Shown piece by piece: positions 52,683-59,866 of a stretch of 64,000 nucleotides of DNA (the stretch's first letter is position 1; each line of letters begins with the position of its first letter). Source of the DNA: Caballeronia catudaia (lineage in GTDB: Bacteria > Pseudomonadota > Gammaproteobacteria > Burkholderiales > Burkholderiaceae); assembly GCF_001544755.2 (NCBI RefSeq), contig NZ_FCOF02000025.1:29780-93779 (forward strand), read 5' to 3'. The notes under the pieces are model-generated. The model was given only the letters and a program-made list of their open reading frames with translations. It was not told where the DNA came from and made no database searches. The translations under genes and the position numbers were made by a program.

Positions 52683-53525
52683 GTGAATTTCGACGACTAT
52701 TGCCAGCAAAAGGCCGCGCCTGAAGGCTCCGGCACGTACTACGCGCTGCGCCGCGCGGCGGCGTCGAGCCAGCCGCTGCTGACCGCGCTCTACGCGCTCT
52801 ATCGCGAGATCGAAGAGACCGTGAAGGAGACCAGCGATCCAACCATCGGTCGCACCAAGCACGCGTGGTGGCAAAACGAACTCGCCCGGCTCGATGGCGG
52901 CGAGCCGACGCATCCGGTCACGAAAGCGCTGAAAGCGCATGCAGGCGACGCCGCGCATCCCGTTCTCGACGATGTCGGGCGCGCGTCGCTTGCTGATGTC
53001 GTCGACGGCTTCGGCATGGATCTGGATCAGGCGCGCTATCTGGACTGGCCCGGCTTCAGGCGCTATCTCGAGCAGACGGGCGGCGCATTCGCGACCGCCG
53101 TTGCACGCGCGAGCGCGCGCGATCCGCAACGCGCCGCGGCCTGGGCCGCGCCGCTCGGCTCCGCGCTGCTGCTCGCCGAGCGCGTTCAGGCGATCGGCGA
53201 CGATGCCAGGAACGGCCGCATCTACATTCCCATCGACGAGTTGCAACGCTTCAACGTGACCGCAGCGGACATCATCAATCGCAAGTACAGCGATGCGTTT
53301 TCGGATCTCATGCGCTTCCAGACCGAGCGCGCCCGGCGCTCGCTCGACGATGCGCTCGCGGCGATTCCCGCTTCGGAGCGCGCGACGCAACGCGTGCTGC
53401 GCGCCCAGGCCGCGCTATCGCTTGCATTGTTCGACGAAATCGAGCGGGAGAACTTTCAGGTGCTGCATCAGCGCATCTCGCTCACGCCGATCCGCAAGCT
53501 GTGGATCACGTGGAAGACGCGCTAG
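52683..53525 (+). CDS. squalene/phytoene-synthase-fold protein with degenerate active site, NDUFAF6-like
   Basis: 280 residues from a GTG at 52683 (protein start MNFDDYCQQK); an in-frame ATG at 52578 with a GGA site would add 35 residues of low similarity. The all-alpha isoprenoid-synthase fold is recognisable: YYALRRAAASSQPLLTALYALYREIE and NGRIYIPIDELQRFNV. Both Asp-rich motifs that bind diphosphate-magnesium in true squalene/phytoene synthases are altered: the first reads EETVK (residues 44-48), the second AIGDD (170-174). The patterns TIGRTKHAWWQNEL and RIYIPIDEL resemble human NDUFAF6, a complex I assembly factor that is also a non-catalytic family member. No isoprenoid or hopanoid gene is adjacent. 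Its stop overlaps the convergent DUF1501 stop (CTAG). Confidence 0.82.
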   Translation: MNFDDYCQQKAAPEGSGTYYALRRAAASSQPLLTALYALYREIEETVKETSDPTIGRTKHAWWQNELARLDGGEPTHPVTKALKAHAGDAAHPVLDDVGRASLADVVDGFGMDLDQARYLDWPGFRRYLEQTGGAFATAVARASARDPQRAAAWAAPLGSALLLAERVQAIGDDARNGRIYIPIDELQRFNVTAADIINRKYSDAFSDLMRFQTERARRSLDDALAAIPASERATQRVLRAQAALSLALFDEIERENFQVLHQRISLTPIRKLWITWKTR

Positions 53526-54385
53526 GCGCGCAGCAACTGTAGCGGTTCGATGCCCGCAGCGCCGTGCGCGTTTGCATAGAGTCTTCTGAAGTCGATGCCG
53601 ACGGGCACGCCGCCGTCCGCATCGAGCCGAGCGAGTCGCGGCGGCATGCCGAAGAGTCCGCCGCGCACGTTCCCGCCCATCAGGAAATGGGGCGCCGCTG
53701 CGCCGTGATCCGTGCCGCCCGCGGCGTTTTCACGCGCGGAGCGTCCGAATTCGGAACGCGTCATCACGAGCGTGCGACGCCACGCGCCAGACGCGATCAA
53801 CGCCGTGCGCAACCATGCGAGTCCTTCCGCGAACCGTGCAAGGAGCACCGCATGCCGATGCGCCTGATTCTCGTGTGTGTCGAAGCCATGCAGCGTGAGC
53901 TGAATCACGTTAAGGCCGTCTTGCGCGCTGTGCGCCGTGATGCAGCGAGCGGCGTCATCGAAAGAAGCGGCGCTCGTACGCGCAAGCCAGTCGTCGAGAC
54001 GATATTCGTCCGCATGCGACGCCGTGTCCCAGATCTGCCTTGAGCGAAAGTGCGACCGGTTCGGCCCGTCGTAACCGACGCCCTGCACGATCGCCAGCTC
54101 GTTCGCGCGCCACGCGCTCATCAACGGCAGCAGCGACGGATGCAAGGCCGTGCGTTCATCGAGCGGAATGACTTGCTCGCGAGACAGCGCAAGGTTCGGG
54201 CGCAACGCGCGATAACGCGGATCGGCATAAGGGATGACGGTGTTGAGGCCGTCGTTGCCGCCGTCGAGATCGACGAGCACGAGCGCATCGATGGAATCGG
54301 ATCGGCTGAAGGCGAACGTCTCGCCGACGCCGCCCGCCCATCCCGCGAACGCGCCGGCAATCGAGAGGAATCGACGTCGGTTCAT
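53522..54385 (-). CDS. short DUF1501-family Tat-exported protein
   Basis: 287 residues, while DUF1501 proteins are usually around 370-450. MNRRRFLSIAGAFAG is a twin-arginine signal (RRxFL), so export is probably by Tat. Family blocks are present: LVLVDLDGGNDGLNTVIPY (near 36-54), LHPSLLPLM, LAIVQGVGYDGPNRSHFRSRQIW (near 97-119), LHGFDTHENQ (near 163) and TRSEFGRSARENAAGGTDHG (near 208). The stretch between WLARTSA and ARCI is shorter than usual and the C-terminus ends soon after VGIDFRRLYA, so the gene may be an internally shortened member. It follows its small partner gene by 15 bases. Confidence 0.82.
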   Translation of the reverse strand: MNRRRFLSIAGAFAGWAGGVGETFAFSRSDSIDALVLVDLDGGNDGLNTVIPYADPRYRALRPNLALSREQVIPLDERTALHPSLLPLMSAWRANELAIVQGVGYDGPNRSHFRSRQIWDTASHADEYRLDDWLARTSAASFDDAARCITAHSAQDGLNVIQLTLHGFDTHENQAHRHAVLLARFAEGLAWLRTALIASGAWRRTLVMTRSEFGRSARENAAGGTDHGAAAPHFLMGGNVRGGLFGMPPRLARLDADGGVPVGIDFRRLYANAHGAAGIEPLQLLRA

Positions 54386-54400
54386 CGCGGTTCGCGCCGC

Positions 54401-54793
54401 TTACCGCTTGTAGAGATCGCGCACCGCTTCTTCGATGTGCTGGCGCAAAAGGCGCCGCTCGTCGGCGGTCATCACGGTGTGGCGCGGCGGGCGCGCGGGC
54501 GGCGTCTGATCGGCCTGCTGCACGGGCTGCATTGCGGACGTCCTGGGGTCGCGATCGCGGCTGGAAGAAGTGGCGCTCTTGCTCACGCGCTGCTGCGCGC
54601 GAATCATCCGGCCATCGAAACGATTCGGCGGGTTCGTGATGCTGCGATCGAAGGCGTTGCCGTCGCGCGTGAAACCGGTGGATTGCGCATAGGCATGAGG
54701 GGTGCTCAGTACTGCATAAAGCGCACTGGCGATAAGAGTCTTCCTGAGAATGCGCTCGGTGCGCACGGGTCCGCGCTGCCGCGCTCCCTTCAT
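54401..54793 (-). CDS. small exported protein upstream of the DUF1501 gene
   Basis: 130 residues from the ATG at 54791-54793 behind AAGGGA. A signal peptide (RKTLIASALYAVLSTPHAYA, cut near residue 36) precedes a polar, Arg/Ser/Pro-rich mature part. The C-terminus is helical and charged (TADERRLLRQHIEEAVRDLYKR), a pattern often seen in small proteins encoded next to DUF1501/DUF1800 genes. No family is certain. Fifteen bases separate it from the DUF1501 gene, so both probably share a transcript and a compartment. Confidence 0.75.
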   Translation of the reverse strand: MKGARQRGPVRTERILRKTLIASALYAVLSTPHAYAQSTGFTRDGNAFDRSITNPPNRFDGRMIRAQQRVSKSATSSSRDRDPRTSAMQPVQQADQTPPARPPRHTVMTADERRLLRQHIEEAVRDLYKR

Positions 54794-54970
54794 GTTGTTC
54801 CCTTCGTTGCTCGACAACCGGACAGCCTCAGTCTTTTCACGCACGTCTTCAGAAGGGCTTGGTCGGGCCGCAAGACGCGCTGGTCTAATGGAGTATCTAC
54901 CGAATGGCGGGCTCAGGTAAAGCAGTGTACGCAGCAAACCCTTAGGCCGTGCCACAGCCGCCGTAAATTT

Positions 54971-55022
54971 TGTAACCAACTGTTACACTTGCTTTTGTTA
55001 CAAACTCGGCGTTTGATCAAAC
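54971..55022. promoter_or_regulatory. inverted and direct GTTACA repeats plus a palindrome upstream of ompR
   Basis: TGTAAC-5-GTTACA (54971-54987) is a perfect inverted repeat, followed by a direct GTTACA at 54997-55002. The 12-bp palindrome GTTTGATCAAAC occupies 55011-55022, 17 bases before the ompR ATG. GTTACA-containing repeats resemble OmpR-type recognition hexamers, so autoregulation is an inference. The 245-base gap otherwise carries only the promoter of the divergent small-protein gene, not recognised. Confidence 0.45.
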
Positions 55023-55038
55023 GCGCTAAGATGCCTCC

Positions 55039-55764
55039 ATGGAAACCAAGAACCCTTCAAAAATTCTCGTAGTCGACGACGATCCGCGCCTGCGCGATCT
55101 GCTGCGGCGCTATCTCGGTGAACAGGGCTTCAACGTGTACGTCGCGGAAAACGCACCGTCGATGAACAAGCTCTGGGTGCGCGAGCGTTTCGATCTGCTC
55201 GTGCTCGACCTGATGCTGCCCGGCGAAGATGGTCTTTCCATCTGCCGGCGTCTGCGTGGCAGCAACGATCGCACGCCGATCATCATGCTCACCGCGAAGG
55301 GCGAGGATGTCGACCGCATCGTCGGTCTCGAAATGGGCGCCGACGACTATCTGCCGAAGCCGTTCAATCCGCGTGAGCTCGTCGCGCGCATTCACGCGGT
55401 GCTGCGCCGTCAGACGCCGTCCGAATTGCCAGGCGCGCCGTCCGAAACCACCGAAGTGTTCGAGTTCGGCGAGTTCGCTTTGAATCTCGCGACGCGCACG
55501 CTCACGAAGAACGGTCAGGAAATTCCGCTGACGACCGGCGAGTTTTCGGTGCTGAAGGTGTTCGCGCGCCATCCGCGTCAGCCGCTCTCGCGCGAAAAGC
55601 TGATGGAGCTGGCACGCGGCCGTGAGTATGAAGTATTCGATCGCAGTCTCGACGTGCAGATTTCGCGTCTGCGCAAGCTGATCGAGCCCGATCCCAGCAG
55701 TCCGCGCTTCATCCAGACTGTCTGGGGCCTGGGCTACGTCTTCATCCCCGACGGCGCAGCCTGA
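55039..55764 (+). CDS. ompR: OmpR-type osmolarity response regulator
   Basis: 241 residues. Receiver domain with the acidic pocket (VDDD, residues 12-15), phosphorylated Asp57 in VLDLMLPGEDG, Thr in MLTAKGED and Lys in YLPKPF, then a winged-helix effector domain (about 140-235: LTKNGQEIPLTTGEFSVLKVF, REYEVFDRSLDVQISRLRKL, VWGLGYVF). DNA-binding transcription factor of the EnvZ/OmpR type, controlling porins and other envelope genes. The cognate sensor gene follows after 60 bases. Confidence 0.95.
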   Translation: METKNPSKILVVDDDPRLRDLLRRYLGEQGFNVYVAENAPSMNKLWVRERFDLLVLDLMLPGEDGLSICRRLRGSNDRTPIIMLTAKGEDVDRIVGLEMGADDYLPKPFNPRELVARIHAVLRRQTPSELPGAPSETTEVFEFGEFALNLATRTLTKNGQEIPLTTGEFSVLKVFARHPRQPLSREKLMELARGREYEVFDRSLDVQISRLRKLIEPDPSSPRFIQTVWGLGYVFIPDGAA

Positions 55765-55824
55765 TTCACTTGAGCGAGTCTCGCCACGCTTTATCCCCTT
55801 CACAGAGCTGAGCCCGACAGACCC

Positions 55825-57189
55825 ATGCGCATCGACAGGCGGCTACTGGCGCTCGCGTTCGGCGGCCTGTTCTGGCGAACCTTCGCGCTGATCGCGCTGC
55901 TCATCGCCGTCAGTCTGACGGCGTGGTTCCAGAGCTTTCGCGTGATCGAGCGCGAGCCGCGCGCGCAACGCGTGGCGCTGCAGCTCGTCGCCGTGGTCAA
56001 GCTCACGCGCACCGCCCTGCTCTATTCCGACCCCGATCTGCGCCGCGCGCTGCTTCAGGATCTGGAGAGCAACGAGGGCGTGCGCGTCTATCCGCGCGAA
56101 ACCACCGACAAGTACAAGCTGCAGCCCGACGAATCGCTCAACCGGCTGATCGAACGCGACGTGCGCGGGCGGCTCGGCAACGAGACGATCATCGCGCAGT
56201 CGGTGAACGATATTCCCGGCGTGTGGATCAGCTTCAAGATCGACGACGACGATTACTGGGTCGCCCTCGACCGCGATCAGCTCGACACCGTCACCGGCCT
56301 GCAATGGGCCGGCTGGGGCGTGTTCGCGCTGGCGCTCTCGCTGTTCGGCGCGGCGTTCATCACGAGTCTCGTGAACCGGCCGTTCGCGCGGCTGGCGCTC
56401 GCGGCGCGCAAGCTCGGTTCGGGACAATCGCCCGAGCGTCTGCCAGAGCGCGGCATGGGCGTTGCGGCGGAGACCAATCGAAGCTTCAACCAGATGGTGC
56501 AGGATCTCGAGCAGCTCGAAGCGGATCGCGCGCTGATGCTCGCGGGCATTTCGCACGATCTGCGCACGCCGCTCGCGCGCCTGCGTCTCGAAACCGAAAT
56601 GAGCCCGTCGGACGAAGCGACCAAGCTCGCGATGATCGACGACATCGAGCAGATGGACATGATCATCGGACGCTTTCTGGATTACGCTCGGCCGATGCAG
56701 CGCATGCCCGAAGCCGTCGATCTTTCGATGATCGCAGGCGAGCTCGCCGTGCGCTTTCAGGCCGACGACGGCGTCGTCATGCGCACCGATCTCGCGCAGG
56801 GCGCCGTGATCGAAGGCGATCCGACGGACGCGCGCCGCGTCGTCGGCAACCTGCTCGAAAACGCGCGCAAGTACGGGCGCAGCGAACATGACGACATCGC
56901 GCGCATCACGCTGCTGACGCGCGTGGCGCACGGCAAGGTCGAGCTCTCGGTGATGGACGAAGGCCGCGGCATCCCCGACGATCAGGTGGCGCTCATCACG
57001 CGCCCGTTCTATCGCGTCGATACGGCGCGCACGCAGGCGAACGGCACGGGCCTCGGCATGGCGATCGTGCAGCGGCTCGTCACGCGGCAACGCGGCACGC
57101 TGCGGCTGCGCAATCGCACGCCCCTGCCCGGTTTCGAGGTCACGATCGATTTCCCGCCGATGAAAGGCGGCCCGCGTTTCGAAGGTTAG
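55825..57189 (+). CDS. envZ: EnvZ-type sensor histidine kinase
   Basis: 454 residues. Inner-membrane kinase with transmembrane helices near residues 18-40 and 155-178, a periplasmic sensor loop of about 115 residues between, a HAMP linker (about 180-232), and the phosphorylated His244 in GISHDLRTPLARLRLE. The ATP-binding domain has N-box GNLLENARKYG (near 337), G1 DEGRGIPD (near 377) and G2 GTGLGMAIVQ (near 406). The HDLRTP form with Arg is the EnvZ subgroup. It pairs with ompR. Confidence 0.94.
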   Translation: MRIDRRLLALAFGGLFWRTFALIALLIAVSLTAWFQSFRVIEREPRAQRVALQLVAVVKLTRTALLYSDPDLRRALLQDLESNEGVRVYPRETTDKYKLQPDESLNRLIERDVRGRLGNETIIAQSVNDIPGVWISFKIDDDDYWVALDRDQLDTVTGLQWAGWGVFALALSLFGAAFITSLVNRPFARLALAARKLGSGQSPERLPERGMGVAAETNRSFNQMVQDLEQLEADRALMLAGISHDLRTPLARLRLETEMSPSDEATKLAMIDDIEQMDMIIGRFLDYARPMQRMPEAVDLSMIAGELAVRFQADDGVVMRTDLAQGAVIEGDPTDARRVVGNLLENARKYGRSEHDDIARITLLTRVAHGKVELSVMDEGRGIPDDQVALITRPFYRVDTARTQANGTGLGMAIVQRLVTRQRGTLRLRNRTPLPGFEVTIDFPPMKGGPRFEG

Positions 57190-57197
57190 AGCGCCGT

Positions 57198-57227
57198 TTG
57201 AGGCGATCGCTTAATTGGGTTTAAGAT
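57198..57227 (+). promoter_or_regulatory. candidate promoter of the peroxiredoxin gene
   Basis: TTGAGG and TAAGAT are spaced by 18 bases within the 148-base gap after envZ, leaving a leader of about 105 bases. No OxyR site was recognised. Confidence 0.38.
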
Positions 57228-57337
57228 GAATCGCTCTAGCGCGCAGCACGCCTGGCGCGACAGTGTCACGCGAGCGTTACGGCGATCCGGTAGTTTGGTT
57301 GGAGTGTGTCCTTTCAACGATTCCAGGGAGTCACTGC

Positions 57338-57886
<549 letters not shown>

Positions 57887-57902
57887 GCGTTTCTGAAGCC
57901 AC

Positions 57903-57951
57903 AAAGCCCGCCATTCGGCCGAGTCCATTCGGCCGCTGGCGGGCTTTTTAA
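57903..57951 (+). terminator. hairpin between ahpC and ahpD
   Basis: An 11-bp stem AAAGCCCGCCA/TGGCGGGCTTT encloses a 23-base region with its own ATTCGGCC repeat, followed by TTTAAC. It lies 16 bases past ahpC and could reduce read-through into ahpD. Confidence 0.8.
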
Positions 57952-57974
57952 CGCCATCGAATAGGAGAAGAACA

Positions 57975-58499
57975 ATGGAATTCCTGTCCGCGATCAAGGA
58001 ACTCGTGCCCGACTACGCGAAAGACATTCGACTGAACGTCGACGGCACGATCGCCCGCTCGTCGCTCGAAGGCAATGACGCGGTCGGCGTCGCGCTGGCC
58101 GCCGCGTTCGCCGCGAAGGCGACGAAGCTCATCGGCATCATTCGCAATGCGGGCGTGCTCTCGCCGGAAGAGACGAATGCGGCGCTCACCGCAGCCGCCC
58201 TGATGGGCATGAACAACGTCTGGTATCCGTATCTGGAGATGGCCGGCAACGCCGATCTCAAGACCCAGCCCGCGGGCCTGCGCATGAACGCGTACGCATC
58301 GCACGGCGGCGTCGACAAGCGGCGCTTCGAGATGTACGCGCTGGCGGCGTCGATCATCGGCAAGTGCCATTTCTGCGTGAAATCGCACTACGAGAATCTC
58401 GTGGCCGAAGGCATGTCGACGACGCAACTGCGCGACGTCGGCCGCATCGCGGCGGTGATCAACGCGGTCGCGCTGACGATCGAAGCGGAAGGAACGTAG
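57975..58499 (+). CDS. ahpD: alkyl hydroperoxide reductase-type AhpD (carboxymuconolactone decarboxylase family)
   Basis: 174 residues. The catalytic CxxC motif with adjacent His is in GKCHFCVKSHYENL (near 131-143). AhpD is a small all-helical disulfide reductase that, in mycobacteria, passes electrons to AhpC. AGGAG precedes the ATG at 57975. The protein has the family's N-terminal helices (MEFLSAIKELVPDYAKDIRL). It ends seven bases before the stop of the convergent ispF gene. Confidence 0.95.
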   Translation: MEFLSAIKELVPDYAKDIRLNVDGTIARSSLEGNDAVGVALAAAFAAKATKLIGIIRNAGVLSPEETNAALTAAALMGMNNVWYPYLEMAGNADLKTQPAGLRMNAYASHGGVDKRRFEMYALAASIIGKCHFCVKSHYENLVAEGMSTTQLRDVGRIAAVINAVALTIEAEGT

Positions 58500-58506
58500 C
58501 GCGCGG

Positions 58507-58998
58507 TCAGTGGTCGATCGACGTGCGGCGCAAGAGCACCGCGGCCTGCGCCTCGATGCCCTCTTTCCGGCCGAGATAACCAAGTTTCTCGTTGGTCTTG
58601 GCCTTCACGTTCACCCGATCGATCGAGAGATCGAGATCGGCGGCGATGTTCGCGCGCATCGCGTCGATGTGGGGTGCGAGCTTGGGCGCCTGCGCGATGA
58701 TCGTGCTGTCCACGTTCGCGATCGCAAAACCCGCTTCCGTCACGCGCTTCATGGCTTCGCGCAGCAACACGCGGCTGTCCGCGCCCGCGAATTCGGTCGC
58801 CGTGTCCGGAAAGTGCCGGCCGATGTCGCCGAGCGATGCCGCGCCGAACAGCGCGTCGGTGATTGCGTGCAGCAGCACGTCGGCGTCGGAATGGCCGAGC
58901 AGACCGCGTTCATAAGGAATTGTCACGCCGCCGATGATGAGCGGGCGGCCAACAACCAACTGGTGGACGTCGTACCCTTGTCCGATTCTGAAATCCAT
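58507..58998 (-). CDS. ispF: 2-C-methyl-D-erythritol 2,4-cyclodiphosphate synthase
   Basis: 163 residues, standard length. Cyclises CDP-ME 2-phosphate to MEcPP in the non-mevalonate isoprenoid pathway. Metal ligands lie in GYDVHQL (Asp9, His11) and LLGHSDADVLLHAITDAL (His near 43). Substrate-binding segments are GDIGRHFPDT (near 57) and VNVKAKTNEKLGYLGRKEGI (near 130-150). It is 31 bases downstream of ispD, as an ispD-ispF pair. Confidence 0.97.
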   Translation of the reverse strand: MDFRIGQGYDVHQLVVGRPLIIGGVTIPYERGLLGHSDADVLLHAITDALFGAASLGDIGRHFPDTATEFAGADSRVLLREAMKRVTEAGFAIANVDSTIIAQAPKLAPHIDAMRANIAADLDLSIDRVNVKAKTNEKLGYLGRKEGIEAQAAVLLRRTSIDH

Positions 58999-59029
58999 CG
59001 ATCGAAACCTTGCAGTAAAAGTAAGCGTT

Positions 59030-59752
59030 TTAGGGCTTCGCGGAAAGAATCGCGCCCGCGAGCGCGAAATCTTCCGGATAAGTCACCTTGAAATTGCGCA
59101 AGCTGCCCTGCACCAGCTTAGGCGAGTGCCCGAGCCATTCGATGGCGCTCGCCTCGTCCGTCAGGTCGTGGCCGTCGTGACGCGCACGCTCGATCGCTTC
59201 GCGCAGCATGCCGAGCCGGAACATCTGCGGCGTCTGGGCCTGCCAGAGACCGTCGCGCGATTCCGTCCGGGCGATGCGCGCGTGGCTGTCCGGCGCATCG
59301 GGCATGTTCGGTGCGACGCGTTTCAAGGTATCGGCGACCGGCAGCGCCAGAATGCCGCCGATTGCATCATCGCGCAGTTCCGCGACAAGCTTGCGAATCA
59401 GCGCCGGCGTGATGCCCGGGCGCGCGGCGTCGTGCACGAGGACCCAGTCGTCGTCGCGCGCGCCGAAGTTCGCGAGCGCGATGAGCCCGTTGTAGACCGA
59501 CGCCTGTCGCGATGCCCCGCCGCAGCGCTCCACCGCGAAGCGCAACCCGGCAAAGCGGCGGGCGTCGAAATGATGGTCGTCCGGTGCGAGCACGACGAGC
59601 GTCTGCGAGAATTCGGAGCACGCGTCGAACGCCGCGAGCGTGTACGCGAGCATCGGGCGGCCCGCGACCGTCTGGTATTGCTTCGGCATCGGCGCGCCGG
59701 ACCGGCTGCCGGTTCCGGCGCAGGGAATCAGTGAAAACAGGCGGGAGCTCAC
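59030..59752 (-). CDS. ispD: 2-C-methyl-D-erythritol 4-phosphate cytidylyltransferase
   Basis: 240 residues. Couples MEP to CTP to form CDP-ME. The CTP-binding signature PCAGTGSRSGAPMPKQY (near 9-25), VHDAARPGI (near 104) and QTPQMFRLGML (near 173) are intact, as is DEASAIEW (near 200). A GTG at 59750-59752 giving MSSRLFSLIPCAG fits the family better than the upstream TTG at 59770; neither has a strong ribosome site, so the start is uncertain. Divergent from mfd. Confidence 0.93.
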   Translation of the reverse strand: MSSRLFSLIPCAGTGSRSGAPMPKQYQTVAGRPMLAYTLAAFDACSEFSQTLVVLAPDDHHFDARRFAGLRFAVERCGGASRQASVYNGLIALANFGARDDDWVLVHDAARPGITPALIRKLVAELRDDAIGGILALPVADTLKRVAPNMPDAPDSHARIARTESRDGLWQAQTPQMFRLGMLREAIERARHDGHDLTDEASAIEWLGHSPKLVQGSLRNFKVTYPEDFALAGAILSAKP

Positions 59753-59792
59753 GGGCAAATGAGGTGACAAGTCAAAGTTGAAGCCCGGATTT

Positions 59793-59798
59793 TATAAT
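59793..59798 (+). promoter_or_regulatory. -10 element of a possible mfd promoter
   Basis: A perfect TATAAT lies about 69 bases upstream of the mfd ATG within the ispD-mfd intergenic region. No -35 hexamer at normal spacing is convincing. Confidence 0.35.
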
Positions 59799-59866
59799 AT
59801 GTCTTTCGCGACCACGTCCGGCGCGCCCTTTCCGGTGCCGCGCATGGACGGTTCACTGCACACCTT

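Noticed and set aside
54794..54979. A 62-codon N-terminal extension of the small protein upstream of DUF1501
   Set aside because: It would place the signal peptide in the middle of the protein; the internal ATG has a good ribosome site and puts the signal at the N-terminus.
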